A stretch of DNA of 64,000 bases, from positions 1 to 64,000 of the forward strand of contig CAKULG010000002.1 of assembly GCA_934667105.1 (NCBI GenBank). Reading direction: 5' to 3'. The DNA is from an uncultured Clostridia bacterium. Its GTDB lineage: Bacteria; Bacillota; Clostridia; Christensenellales; Aristaeellaceae. The position numbers and the translations under genes were made by a program. Below are positions 34,366-43,445 of this stretch, in pieces. Under the pieces are notes generated by a model. It did no database searches and had not been told where the DNA came from. It was given only the letters and a program-made list of their open reading frames with translations. The number at the start of each line of letters is the position of its first letter. Positions within the stretch are counted from its first letter, which is position 1.

Positions 34366-35244
34366 TTATCCCTTCAGGCCCTGCATGCTGATACCCTCCA
34401 CCAGGTTGCGCTGGAAGAAGAAAAAAATCAGCAGAATGGGAATCAGCGAAAGGACGGACATGGCGAACGTCGCGCCGTAATCGGCGGTGCTATTATCGTT
34501 AAACAGCTTCAGCGCGTAGGCCACGGTGTACTGCCGGGGCTTATTCAGATACAGCAGCGCGCCCATAAAATCGCCCCAGCTGCCGATAAAGGTGAGCACG
34601 CCCACCGTCACCAGGGCGGGCACGATCATGGGCAGCATAATCCGCGCGTACAGGCCGTACCAGGTGCAGCCGTCGATGCGCGCCGCCTCGTCCATATCCC
34701 GGGGCACGCCCCGGACGAACTGCATGATCAGGAAGATATAAAACGCGCCGCCGCCAAAGAAGCACGGAACGGTCAGCGGCAGATAGGTACCCACCCATCC
34801 CAGCTGGTTAAAAAGCACAAATTTGGGAATCATCATCACCTGGCTGGGCAGCATCATGGTGATAATCATGCAGGTGAACCAGAACTGCCGCCCCTTAAAG
34901 CGCAGCCGCGCCAGCCCGAAGGCCACAAAGGAAGAGGAAAGCACCACCCCCGCCGTGGCCAGCAGCGCCACAAAAATGGAATTTTTAAAGAACACCGCGA
35001 AGGACAGCCCTGCGAAGCCACGCCAGCCGGTGGTGTAATGCTCGGTGGTGAATTGGAGGGGAATCAGGCTGTTAGCGTTGGTGAAAATCTCCGTATTGGG
35101 CTTAAAGGAGGCCGCCGCCATCCACAGCAGCGGATACACCATGCCGAAGCTGAACGCCAGCATCAGGATATGATACGCCGCCGTCTTGATCTGCCGGGCG
35201 CGGCGCATGCCCAGGCCGCCTTTCGCCTTTTGCACGCCGATCAT
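34366..35244 (-). CDS. Sugar ABC transporter permease, MalG type
   Basis: A 292-residue CUT1-class permease with six membrane segments. The EAA loop is DMDEAARIDGCTWYGLYARI near residues 180-200, followed by MLPMIVPAL. Typical landmarks are YPLLWMAAASFKPNTEIF near the N terminus and LIPILLIFFFFQRNLVEGI near the C terminus. It starts 4 nt after the partner permease gene. Together with the binding protein at 36404 it would import an oligosaccharide, energised by an ATPase encoded elsewhere. Confidence 0.93.
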   Translation of the reverse strand: MIGVQKAKGGLGMRRARQIKTAAYHILMLAFSFGMVYPLLWMAAASFKPNTEIFTNANSLIPLQFTTEHYTTGWRGFAGLSFAVFFKNSIFVALLATAGVVLSSSFVAFGLARLRFKGRQFWFTCMIITMMLPSQVMMIPKFVLFNQLGWVGTYLPLTVPCFFGGGAFYIFLIMQFVRGVPRDMDEAARIDGCTWYGLYARIMLPMIVPALVTVGVLTFIGSWGDFMGALLYLNKPRQYTVAYALKLFNDNSTADYGATFAMSVLSLIPILLIFFFFQRNLVEGISMQGLKG

Positions 35245-35248
35245 GGGC

Positions 35249-36172
35249 TCACTTCCCTTCCGATTCGTAATAGACCCAGGCTGAGGAGGATTTGAAAATC
35301 AGCATCGTCAGCAGCGCGATCACCAGCAGCATGAACCACGCCATCGCGCTGCCATAGCCCATTTCATAATAGGTGAACGCCCGGTTATACAGGTGAACGC
35401 CGTAATACAGCGTGCTGTTCAGGGGGCCGCCCTGGGTGATGAGATAGGAAGAATTGAAGGCCTGGAAAGCGCCGATGGTCTGGTTAATCAGGTTAAACAG
35501 GAAGATCGGGGTCAGCATGGGCAGCGTAATCTTAAAAAAGCATTTTACCGGGCCCGCCCCGTCCACAATGGCCGCCTCGTGATAGCTGGCGGGAATATTC
35601 TTAATGGCGGCCAGGAAGATCAGCATGGAGCTGCCGAACTGCCACAGGCCCAGGCCGATAAGCACCCCCAGGGCCGTATTGGGATCGGAAAGCCATTTAA
35701 TGTTTCCCGGAAGACCCACTGCCTTGAGCAGGCTGTTGATCACGCCCTTGTAGGCCCAAAGCTGCTTCCACAAAAGCGCCACGGCCACGCTGCCCCCCAT
35801 CAGCGAGGGGATGTAAAACGCCCCCCGGTAAAAGGCGGTCAGCCGCGTCTGCCGGGACAGCGCCAGCGCCACCAGCAGCGAAATCGTCAGCTTCAGGGGA
35901 ACCTGGATAATCGCAAATTTAAAGGTGATCCAGAAGGATTTCCAGAACAGCTTATCCTCAAAGAACATCTTTTTAAAGTTATCCAGGCCGATCCACTTAG
36001 CCGGGGTTAGCACATTATACTGAGTAAACGCCAGATACAGCGAGGTAAAGAAGGGAATCACTGTGAAGGCCACCAGGCCGATAATAAACGGCGCGATAAA
36101 CACATAGCCCGCCACGCCTTCCCGATCAAGCCAGCTTCCCAATCTCTGCGCCGGACGGCTCGCCTTTTCCAT
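35249..36172 (-). CDS. Sugar ABC transporter permease, MalF/UgpA type
   Basis: A 307-residue CUT1-class permease. The first segment is VAGYVFIAPFIIGLVAFTVI, and the EAA loop SYHEAAIVDGAGPVKCFFKI lies near residues 200-220. Two in-frame ATGs lie close together; 36172 is preferred because GGAG is 8 nt upstream, while the ATG at 36178 is only 2 nt from it. It follows the binding-protein gene on the same strand with a 231-nt gap that contains a dispersed repeat hairpin. Confidence 0.92.
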   Translation of the reverse strand: MEKASRPAQRLGSWLDREGVAGYVFIAPFIIGLVAFTVIPFFTSLYLAFTQYNVLTPAKWIGLDNFKKMFFEDKLFWKSFWITFKFAIIQVPLKLTISLLVALALSRQTRLTAFYRGAFYIPSLMGGSVAVALLWKQLWAYKGVINSLLKAVGLPGNIKWLSDPNTALGVLIGLGLWQFGSSMLIFLAAIKNIPASYHEAAIVDGAGPVKCFFKITLPMLTPIFLFNLINQTIGAFQAFNSSYLITQGGPLNSTLYYGVHLYNRAFTYYEMGYGSAMAWFMLLVIALLTMLIFKSSSAWVYYESEGK

Positions 36173-36254
36173 CTGCATCTCTCCTTCTTTCCCCTGATGG
36201 GCGGCCAGAAATCATTGCAATATAAGTCGGTTAATCTAACGGAATTCTTTGCCT

Positions 36255-36358
36255 GCGGAATGGCAAGAAGCTTTCTTGCTTTCCGCCCATACCTTTACCG
36301 CTTCCTTGGAGGGGAGCGGGGGAACCTTTCTTTGGCTTACAAAGAACGGTTCCCCCGC
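36255..36358 (-). repeat. Dispersed intergenic repeat, inverted orientation
   Basis: Core 36316-36358: GCGGGGGAACCTTTCTTTG, GCTTA, CAAAGAACGGTTCCCCCGC. Read on the minus strand the core comes 45 nt after the stop of the binding-protein gene and the tail follows (CCCTCCAAGGAAGCGG... GCAAGAAAGCTTCTTGCC, 36313-36255). It sits inside a transporter operon, so it may reduce permease expression relative to the binding protein. Confidence 0.8.
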
Positions 36359-36403
36359 AATGCTTTCATCTTGTTTTGCAAAGCCCTTTGTTCAGAGAAG
36401 CGG

Positions 36404-37687
36404 TTATTCCGCCGCCTTCGCGGCCAGGATGCCGTTGGCTTCCGTGATAAATTCCCGCGCGGTGGCTTCCAGATCGCTCACCAGGCCGTAGCGCACCTGC
36501 TCGGTGTACTCGTTAAACAGCTTCTCTACCTCGCCGTAAGCAGCGGGATCGGGGGGCATGATGGGGGTGGTGTGGCCGCTTTCGCTCAGATAGTTCATGA
36601 ATTCCACCACGCGCTGATCCGCCGCGCTCAGGGTGGGGGCGATATGATCGCGAATCTTGCTGGAAATGGGCAGGCCGCGATCGGTGCCTGCGATGTCGGC
36701 GCAGTCGGTATCGTTGACAAAGAAATTGATGAACTTGGCGGCGGCGTCCTTCACTTCGGATTTTTCACCGATGGACCAGAACATGGTGGGCTTGAAATAG
36801 GTGGGATATTCCGTGGAATCCGCCGGGCGGGGCAGTTCGACCAGGGTAAGGGTGCAGCCGGAGTTTTCCTCCATCGCGCCCAGCTGGTTGCTGTAGAAGG
36901 AACGCATCCAGCTGTCCGCCGCGAATACGTCGAAGGTGCCGGCAGCCGTTTCCTCGCCGGGAGCCATGCCGTAGCCTTCTTCCACAGCGCGCATAATCCG
37001 CTCCCACACCATCACGATATACTTCGGATCGTCAAAGCCCAGGGCCTTGCCATCCGCGCTGAAGGCCTGCAGGCCGTAGCTGCGCAGATAGAAGCGCAGA
37101 GAATCGCCGAAGGAAGCGTTGGAAAGCTGCGTGTTCTTCCGGCCGGTCTTTTCATACACGGTCTTGGAAATTTCCTCCAGTTCTTCCCAAGTGGGGGACA
37201 CGGGCACCGTCACGCCCGCCTCGTCGGCGATATCCTTGCGATAGCCGATCACGCAAGCGTTGGAGCCGGTGGACAGGGCGTAAACGCCTTCGCCTACCTG
37301 GCCCGCCTTCACCACGCTGTCCGCCACATCGGAAATATCGATGGCCTTGCTTTCAAAATAGGGGGTCAGATCGGCCAGCACGCCGCTGTTGGCATACTGG
37401 GAAACATAGGCGTAATCCATCTGGATCACATCGGGGGTCAGGCCGCCGGCCACCTGGGTGGCCAGCTTGCTCCAATAGCCGCCCCAATCGGTGAATTCAG
37501 GCTCCACCTTGATATCCGGATTTTTCTGTTCGAACAGCTCGATCATGGCCATGGTTTTGTCATGACGGGCTTGGCTGCCCCACCACAGGACGCGCAGGGT
37601 GGTTTTTTCATCCTCCGCCAGGGCCAGCCCGCACAGCGAGGTGAGGGCCAGCGCGGCGATCAGCAGGCACGCAAGCAGCTTTTTCAT
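36404..37687 (-). CDS. Extracellular sugar-binding protein
   Basis: A 427-residue family 1 solute-binding protein. The signal peptide is residues 1-25 (MKKLLACLLIAALALTSLCG, ending LALA). A Cys at residue 19 lies in the SLCG stretch and could act as a lipobox, but ALA cleavage is also possible. Mature features are TLRVLWWGSQARHDK, DWGGYWSKLATQVAGG and DVIQMDYAYV. AAGGAGG stands about 10 nt before the ATG. It is the first transporter gene behind a promoter at 37759-37787 and a YesMN-type two-component system, which probably controls it. Confidence 0.92.
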   Translation of the reverse strand: MKKLLACLLIAALALTSLCGLALAEDEKTTLRVLWWGSQARHDKTMAMIELFEQKNPDIKVEPEFTDWGGYWSKLATQVAGGLTPDVIQMDYAYVSQYANSGVLADLTPYFESKAIDISDVADSVVKAGQVGEGVYALSTGSNACVIGYRKDIADEAGVTVPVSPTWEELEEISKTVYEKTGRKNTQLSNASFGDSLRFYLRSYGLQAFSADGKALGFDDPKYIVMVWERIMRAVEEGYGMAPGEETAAGTFDVFAADSWMRSFYSNQLGAMEENSGCTLTLVELPRPADSTEYPTYFKPTMFWSIGEKSEVKDAAAKFINFFVNDTDCADIAGTDRGLPISSKIRDHIAPTLSAADQRVVEFMNYLSESGHTTPIMPPDPAAYGEVEKLFNEYTEQVRYGLVSDLEATAREFITEANGILAAKAAE

Positions 37688-37758
37688 AGGGTTTTCTCCT
37701 CCTTTTTCGTCTGAACGAGGCTTTCCAAAGGAAAAGCCGCGCCCGATCAACTGCAATC

Positions 37759-37787
37759 ATTATAGCGCGGCGCATTTTTCAGGTAAA
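37759..37787 (-). promoter_or_regulatory. Sigma-A promoter of the second sugar importer
   Basis: On the minus strand: TTTACC (37787-37782), 17 nt, TATAAT (37764-37759), 72 nt before the binding-protein start. It lies between the response regulator gene and its likely target. Confidence 0.78.
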
Positions 37788-37830
37788 TGAATATATCCGA
37801 GGAGGATGTTTAAAAACCAGAGAATTTGGG

Positions 37831-38877
37831 CTATTCATGCATTGCGTTTTCGGGATTCGTTTTCCCATTTTCCGCACGCAGGATGTATTCTTTAGGAGTC
37901 ATGCCCGTGTATTTACGGAAGAGCTGGGAAAAGTACTGAGGGTTATGGCCCAGGCCCACCTGCTCGGCGATTTCATAAATCAGGGGCTCCTTTTGGGCCA
38001 GCAGCAGCTTTTTCGCCCGCTCCATACGCACCTGTGTCAGATACCCGCTCACCTTCAGCCCCTCCGCCCGGGCGAATTCCTTGCCGATGTAATCCGCGTT
38101 CATATGCACTACCTGATCCGCAAGATATTGCAGGGAGAGGCCGGGTTCGCTGTAATGGGCGCGCATGTAGCCCTTCATTTTTTCCACGAAGGTTTCCTCC
38201 CCCCGGGCGAGGGTTTGCAGCCGCCGGAGGCATTCCACCACCTTTTCGGCCAGCGCCTCGGGCCCCTGGTCATATATGCCGGAAATCTGCTGAAGGCCCC
38301 ATTCGCCGGGGGCCTCCACCCGGTGGGATACCACATAAATCAGCGCCTCGCGGATGATGGAAGCGTCCTCCGCCGCGTTCAGCGCCGCTTCCACGGCGCA
38401 GAGGGAAAGGTCCTCCCCCTCCAGCATTTCCTCCATCCGCGCCGCCATTTCCCGCACCCTGCGCTGCCGGGCGCCGAAGGCGTTTTCCGCCCGGGCGCGG
38501 CGCTCCCGCACGGCCTGGCAAAGGCGGGCCAGCACCTCCCGCAATTCCTGGGGATCACAGGGCTTGAGCAGATATTCCTTCACTCCCAGGCACATGGCCT
38601 TGCGTGCGAAATCAAATTCCTCATAGCCCGAAAGAATCACGCATTGCAGATCGGGCTTAAGCGTGAGCGCCCGCTCGATCAGCGCCAGGCCGTCCATGCC
38701 CGGCATCTTTATATCCGTCAGCAGAATATCGGGCAGCGCGTCCGTCATGCTGTCCAGCGCGCTGAGGGCGTTGGCGCAGGAGGCGGTGATTTCAATGCCC
38801 AGTTCGCGGCAGGGAATCATGCGCTCGATCCCCTCCCGGATAATCCTTTCATCGTCCGCCAGCAATAACCGAATCAT
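37831..38877 (-). CDS. Response regulator with AraC output domain, YesN type
   Basis: A 348-residue regulator. The receiver domain (1-120) has the acidic pair Asp8-Asp9, the phospho-acceptor Asp55 (LLTDIKMPG) and Lys near 105 (YLLKPCD). A linker leads to a C-terminal AraC domain (about 245-340; LSLQYLADQVVHMNADYIGKEF and IYEIAEQVGLGHNPQYFSQLFRKYTG). Its ATG overlaps the stop of the histidine kinase gene (ATGA), and AGGAGG is 7 nt upstream. It probably activates the sugar transporter operon that begins 144 nt downstream on the same strand. Confidence 0.95.
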   Translation of the reverse strand: MIRLLLADDERIIREGIERMIPCRELGIEITASCANALSALDSMTDALPDILLTDIKMPGMDGLALIERALTLKPDLQCVILSGYEEFDFARKAMCLGVKEYLLKPCDPQELREVLARLCQAVRERRARAENAFGARQRRVREMAARMEEMLEGEDLSLCAVEAALNAAEDASIIREALIYVVSHRVEAPGEWGLQQISGIYDQGPEALAEKVVECLRRLQTLARGEETFVEKMKGYMRAHYSEPGLSLQYLADQVVHMNADYIGKEFARAEGLKVSGYLTQVRMERAKKLLLAQKEPLIYEIAEQVGLGHNPQYFSQLFRKYTGMTPKEYILRAENGKTNPENAMHE

Positions 38878-40610
38878 GGCTTTTCCTCCTTCCCCGGCAG
38901 CAGCACGATCACCCGGGTCACGCCCTGCGCCCGCTGGATGCGCAGCCCGCACTCCGCCGAAAACAGCAGCTTCAGCCGCCTGTCAATATTCCTCAGGCCG
39001 ATGCCCAGGCCCGAGGGCGCGGCCTCGCCCCGCTCCAATTTTTCCAGCATATCCTCGGGCATGCCCGGACCGTTATCCTCTACGCAGATTTCCACCCGGC
39101 CCTCGTTGCGCCGGGCGGTTACGGCGATGCGGCAAGGCTCCAGCATTTCCTCCGCCGCGTGGCGCACGGCGTTTTCAACCAGCGGCTGCACCGTCATGGC
39201 GGGCACGGGGGTTTCCAGCAGTTCCTCCGGCACCCGGCGTTCCATTTCCAGCCGGTCGCCGTAGCGAATCAGCTGGATGCTCATGTATTCCTCAGCAATT
39301 TGCAGATCCTCCCGCAGAGAGATCACCTCCCGCTTATCGCTCAGCGATTTGCGCAGCATCCGGGCCAGGGAGGTGGTCATCCGGGCGATGCGCGCATCCT
39401 GGCAGCCCTCCGCCAGGCAGGCGATGGAGGCCAGGGTGTTAAACAGAAAATGCGGCTGGATCTGGCCCCGAAGCTGGCGCACCTGCGCCTCCAGAAGAAG
39501 CTGCTGCTTTTCCCAATTTTCTTCAATCATGCGCTTATTTTCCCGGGCCATAACGTCGAATTGGCAATGCAGCCGCCCCAGTTCGTCCCCCCGGCGGCGA
39601 TAGGGATCCTCCGGGCCCATAAACGAATAGCGTCCCTCGGCGAAGGCCTGAAATTTCTGCTGCAGCGCCTCAAAATGGCGCATAATGGAGCGGATCAGCA
39701 AAAACGCCAGCAGCAGCGCCGCCGTCAGAATGCCCGCCGTTAAAAGCAGCGCGTTTTCCATGGTGTCCCGGGCGGAGCGGGAAATCGCGTCGTAGGAAAC
39801 CATAGTCAGATAGGTCCAACGGCCGTCCTGGCTGCTTTTCCGCACCAGAAGCTGATTTTCCCCCTCGGCCTGCACCCGGCGGTATCCGTCCGCCGGGGGA
39901 ATTAAGGCGGTCAGCGCTTCATCTGTGGCGTACACCTGCTCCCCGTCCAGATACATGCCCACCCGCAGCGGCAGCCCAAGCTCCGCCATGCTCTGATTAC
40001 AGCGCTGCACGATGGCGTGCAGATCCACCGTAATCATCAGCAGCGCCAGGGAATCCAGCTTGAGCTCGCTGATCTGCCGGATATCCCGCGCCAGCAGCAG
40101 CGAGCCCTGGGGCACCACCCCGGCCAGCCACACCTCCCGTCCCTCGGCAGCCCGGGCCTTTTCCAGGCATTCATCGAAATTTTCGCGCCGCACCTGCACC
40201 CGGCCGAAAACCTGGGATGTGACCTGCCCATCCGCCCGAAGCAGCTGCACCGCCTGATAATCCTTGTTCAGATAGCCGAAATAGGCGATGCGCTCCCGCA
40301 CCCCCTTCTGAACGGTCAGCCAGCGCTCCGTTCCGGAAAGCATGCCGTTCATTTCAATCAGCAGCCCCTGCAGCACGGTGTCCCCCAGCATTTGCAGCGA
40401 TTGATCGGCGATTTTCTCCAGTTCGGTATTCACCGCCTGGGAAAACAGCACCAGCAGCTGCGCGCTGCGCTGATACAATTGCTCGTCGTAGGCCCGATAG
40501 GGCAATTGCGAGGCCCCCAGCACCCCTGCGGCGGTCAGCGCCAGGGCCGTGGCCAGAATCAGACACAGCTTGGCCCGCACGCTGAAATTCCGCAGCCTGA
40601 ATTTTTTCAC
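38874..40610 (-). CDS. Sensor histidine kinase, YesM type
   Basis: A 578-residue membrane kinase. Membrane segments at about residues 14-34 and 287-308 enclose a Cache-like extracellular sensor. A HAMP-like linker (RSIMRHFEALQQKFQAFAEG) is followed by the His_kinase domain with phospho-acceptor His387 in QIQPHFLFNTL and the ATPase motifs TVQPLVENAVRHA and DNGPGM. The start is GTG at 40610 with GAGG 3 nt upstream. It probably senses an extracellular sugar or its binding protein and phosphorylates the coupled response regulator. Confidence 0.93.
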   Translation of the reverse strand: MKKFRLRNFSVRAKLCLILATALALTAAGVLGASQLPYRAYDEQLYQRSAQLLVLFSQAVNTELEKIADQSLQMLGDTVLQGLLIEMNGMLSGTERWLTVQKGVRERIAYFGYLNKDYQAVQLLRADGQVTSQVFGRVQVRRENFDECLEKARAAEGREVWLAGVVPQGSLLLARDIRQISELKLDSLALLMITVDLHAIVQRCNQSMAELGLPLRVGMYLDGEQVYATDEALTALIPPADGYRRVQAEGENQLLVRKSSQDGRWTYLTMVSYDAISRSARDTMENALLLTAGILTAALLLAFLLIRSIMRHFEALQQKFQAFAEGRYSFMGPEDPYRRRGDELGRLHCQFDVMARENKRMIEENWEKQQLLLEAQVRQLRGQIQPHFLFNTLASIACLAEGCQDARIARMTTSLARMLRKSLSDKREVISLREDLQIAEEYMSIQLIRYGDRLEMERRVPEELLETPVPAMTVQPLVENAVRHAAEEMLEPCRIAVTARRNEGRVEICVEDNGPGMPEDMLEKLERGEAAPSGLGIGLRNIDRRLKLLFSAECGLRIQRAQGVTRVIVLLPGKEEKP

Positions 40611-40744
40611 GCATCCTCACATCCTCTTCTTTTTTTATCATAGCACAACAAAAGCGCCCGAAGCAAGAGGGGAACTTCTTCCGGCGCGTTCGGACAAATC
40701 ATGCCGAATTTCCACTATTACAAACCGGATTCTATTCTTTTTTC

Positions 40745-40774
40745 TTGCGAAAAGTCCGCATAATATGGTATACT
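40745..40774 (+). promoter_or_regulatory. Probable sigma-A promoter of the kinase/aldo-keto reductase unit
   Basis: TTGCGA (40745-40750), 18 nt, TATACT (40769-40774), 86 nt before the kinase start codon. Confidence 0.6.
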
Positions 40775-40859
40775 TTATAAGGATTCGCCTGGGCGAAAAA
40801 CGGCTTGCGCCCCGGGCCATTTCCGGAATGCGGCGCACGGCGCGAAAGGAGAATGCGGC

Positions 40860-41590
40860 ATGGAGCGCATGCTGGATGTGAACGGCTTTTCATTTTGCGC
40901 CCGCTATGCGGATGAAACGGTGCGAACGCTTTTTCTGCCGCTGCTGCGTAGGCTGCAAAAGAAAATAGAATCCGGTCTGGAAAGGCAAATTGTGTTCCTG
41001 GCCGGGCCGCCCGCCCTGGGGAAAAGCGCCTTGGCGTTGTTTCTTGCCGAGCTGGCGTCGCAAACGCCCGGCATGCCCCCGATGCAGGCCCTGGGGATGG
41101 ACGGCTTTCATTACCGCCAGGAGGATCTTCTGCGCCGCGTCACATTCCGAAACGGCGAGGAAATCTCCCTGGCGCGAATCAAGGGCGCGCCGGAAACCTT
41201 TGACGTGGAGGGGCTTCGCGTCGCGCTGTGCGCCCTTCGGGACGGGAAAAGCGTTTCCTGGCCCCTGTATGACCGGCGGCTGCACGACGTGGTGGAAAAC
41301 GCCCTGTACGCTTCCGCCCCATTTTGCTGGTGGAGGGAAACTGGCTGCTGCTGGACGCGCCCGCCTGGCAGGGTCTGCCCCACGATTGGGCAATTTTCCT
41401 TTCTGCGGATGAATCCCAGCTTCGGGAGCGGCTTATCGCCCGGAAAACGCGGGGCGGACGCACCGAAGCGGAGGCCCGGGCCTTTTACGATGCTTGCGAC
41501 GGGCCCAATGTTCGCCTGTGCCTTCAGCGACGCTTGCCCGCGGACGAGCAATGGCGCATGCTGGATACAGGGCGCTTTGCCCGGGAATAA
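40860..41590 (+). pseudogene. Uridine kinase-like P-loop kinase, interrupted by a -1 frameshift
   Basis: The first frame gives a P-loop kinase of the YggC/CoaA-like group: LAGPPALGKSALALFLAE (Walker A, about residues 46-63), GMDGFHYRQEDLL and PLYDRRLHD. At CCCC 41317-41320 the frame is lost. The remaining part (LLVEGNWLLLDAPAWQG ... FYDACDGPNVRLC) continues in another frame to the stop at 41588-41590. One extra C would restore a protein of about 243 residues with the expected ILLVEGNWLLL strand. As written, the first frame instead runs without a stop into the aldo/keto reductase gene. It may be a real mutation, a phase-variable tract or an assembly error. Confidence 0.8.
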
Positions 41591-41645
41591 CCGGTCTTAT
41601 TGCATCATTTGCCGCCGCGCGCGGTATTTAAAAGGAGGAAGCGGT

Positions 41646-42779
41646 ATGATTTATCATGATTTTCACGGTCTGAAGCTTTCCGCCCTGGGCATGGGCACCA
41701 TGCGCCTGCCCGTCCTGGCGGAGGACGACAGCCGCGTGGACGAGACCGCGGCCAAGGAAATGCTGGATTACTGCATGGCCCACGGCGTGAATTATTACGA
41801 TACCGCCTGGGGTTATCACGGCGGCAATTCTGAGCGGGTGATGGGCAAGCTGCTGCGGGCCTATCCCCGGGAGCGCTTTTATCTCGCCTCCAAATTTCCC
41901 GGTTACGATCTGCGTAATATGGGCAAGGCGGAGGAAATTTTTGAGGAACAACTGAAAAAATGCCAGGTGGACTATTTCGATTTCTATCTGTTCCACAACG
42001 TATGTGAAATGAACATCGACGCCTATCTGGATCCCAAATACGGAACCTATGATTACCTGATGGAGCAGAAGCGCCGGGGCCGTATCCGGCATCTGGGCTT
42101 TTCCGCCCACGGCGATATTCCCACCATGCGCCGCTTTCTGGAGGCTTATGGGAAGGATATGGAATTCTGCCAGATCGAGCTGAACTATTTTGATTGGAGC
42201 TTCCAGGACGCTAAAGGAAAGCTGGAATTGCTGAAGGAATGGGGCCTGCCCGTCTGGGTGATGGAGCCGGTGCGCGGGGGCCAGTTAGCCGCGCTGCGCC
42301 CCGAGGACGAGGCGCTTTTGAAGGCCGCCCGGCCCGAGGAAAGCATCCCCGCCTGGGCCTTCCGCTTCCTGCAAAGCCTGCCGCAGGTGACGCTTACCCT
42401 GTCCGGCATGAGCAATCTGCCCCAGACGCGGGAAAACATCGAAACCTTCGCGCAAGATAAGCCCCTGGATGAAAAGGAAACGGCCCTGCTGCTTTCCATT
42501 GCCCAGGGCATGATCCGCCGCACCACGGTGCCCTGCACCGCCTGTCATTACTGCGTGAGTCACTGCCCCAAGCATCTGCCCATTCCGCAATTATTGAAGC
42601 TGTATAACGAGGCCATGGTGGCGGGCTCGGGCGTGTTCATCGCGCCCATGGCGCTTTCCGCCCTGCCGCCCCAGCAGCGGCCTGACGCCTGCATCGCCTG
42701 CCATCGCTGCCAACAGGTTTGTCCTCAGCAGATTCATATTCCCGACGCGCTGGCGGATTTTGCAAAGCGCCTGAGATAA
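41646..42779 (+). CDS. Aldo/keto reductase with C-terminal ferredoxin domain
   Basis: A 377-residue oxidoreductase. The AKR barrel has GMGTMRLPVL near the N terminus, YYDTAWGYHGGNSE with the catalytic Tyr region, and LFHNV and SGMSNLPQTRENI. The C-terminal 90 residues carry two [4Fe-4S] motifs, CTACHYCVSHCPK and CIACHRCQQVCPQ. This class probably moves electrons between ferredoxin-like clusters and a carbonyl substrate; the substrate is unknown. AAAGGAGG stands about 7 nt before ATG 41646. A bidirectional terminator follows. Confidence 0.92.
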   Translation: MIYHDFHGLKLSALGMGTMRLPVLAEDDSRVDETAAKEMLDYCMAHGVNYYDTAWGYHGGNSERVMGKLLRAYPRERFYLASKFPGYDLRNMGKAEEIFEEQLKKCQVDYFDFYLFHNVCEMNIDAYLDPKYGTYDYLMEQKRRGRIRHLGFSAHGDIPTMRRFLEAYGKDMEFCQIELNYFDWSFQDAKGKLELLKEWGLPVWVMEPVRGGQLAALRPEDEALLKAARPEESIPAWAFRFLQSLPQVTLTLSGMSNLPQTRENIETFAQDKPLDEKETALLLSIAQGMIRRTTVPCTACHYCVSHCPKHLPIPQLLKLYNEAMVAGSGVFIAPMALSALPPQQRPDACIACHRCQQVCPQQIHIPDALADFAKRLR

Positions 42780-42799
42780 CCAAGAAAAACGCCCAAAAG

Positions 42800-42850
42800 A
42801 GCCGTCCCGCCATGATCGTGCGCATCCTGGCGGGACGGCTTCTTCTTTTA
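42800..42850. terminator. Bidirectional terminator between convergent genes
   Basis: AGCCGTCCCGCCA and TGGCGGGACGGCT pair perfectly (13 bp) around a 15-nt loop. TCTTCTTTTA follows on the + strand, and on the minus strand CTTTTGGGCGTTTTTC follows, so it can serve both the aldo/keto reductase gene and the phosphatase gene. Confidence 0.85.
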
Positions 42851-42897
42851 TCAATTTTTACGTCTTGCTTCTTTGCTGCATAAAAGCCGGAATTCTC

Positions 42898-43356
42898 TTA
42901 TCCCTGCGCCTTTAGCCATTCCAGCAGTTGAGCGCAGCCCTCCTGGATTTCCCGGCAGGCGGTATCAAAATCTCCCGTGTACCAGGGATCGGCTATATCC
43001 CCGGGGTGGGCGGTGAAATCCAGCAGGCGCCGCATTTTTCCTTGCGGATCGCCGCCGCAGATACGACGCATGGCCGTCAGGTTCCGCGCCTCCATGCCGA
43101 TCAGCAGATCGCAGGCCGCGTAATCCGCCCGGGTCAATTGCGAAGCGCGCTTCCCCTGGATGGAAATGCCCAGGTCGGCCAGCTTCTGTCGGGCGGGGAG
43201 ATAGACGGGATTGCCCACCTCCTCCCCGCTGGTGGCCGCGGAGGCGCAGACGATCCGTCCCGACAGCCCCTGCCGCGCCGCCATATCCCGGAAAATGAAT
43301 TCCGCCATGGGGCTGCGGCAGATATTGCCCAGGCAGACGAACAGAATTTTCTTCAT
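42898..43356 (-). CDS. Low molecular weight protein-tyrosine phosphatase
   Basis: A 152-residue phosphatase. The P-loop is CLGNICRS with nucleophile Cys8 and Arg14, and the general acid Asp is in ADPWYTGDF near residue 125. Length and motifs are those of YwlE/Ptp-like enzymes, which remove phosphate from protein tyrosine or arginine. It follows guaB on the same strand but is separated by a terminator, so it may have its own weak promoter or depend on read-through. Confidence 0.94.
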   Translation of the reverse strand: MKKILFVCLGNICRSPMAEFIFRDMAARQGLSGRIVCASAATSGEEVGNPVYLPARQKLADLGISIQGKRASQLTRADYAACDLLIGMEARNLTAMRRICGGDPQGKMRRLLDFTAHPGDIADPWYTGDFDTACREIQEGCAQLLEWLKAQG

Positions 43357-43390
43357 TTGCTTGCTCCTTTTCTTCGGCCCAAAGGCGATG

Positions 43391-43430
43391 AAAAAAGCGG
43401 CCCCGCGCCTTTTTGCGCGCGAAGCCGCTT
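43391..43430 (-). terminator. Intrinsic terminator of guaB
   Basis: On the minus strand AAGCGGC, a GC-rich inner stem with loop, then GCCGCTT runs into TTTTTT, 16 nt after the guaB stop. Confidence 0.88.
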
Positions 43431-43445
43431 TCCGCAGAACGCGCC

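Noticed and set aside
40860..42779. A single 639-residue kinase-reductase fusion protein
   Set aside because: The middle part is out-of-frame translation without family similarity, the kinase C terminus continues in another frame, and the reductase has its own AAAGGAGG and ATG.
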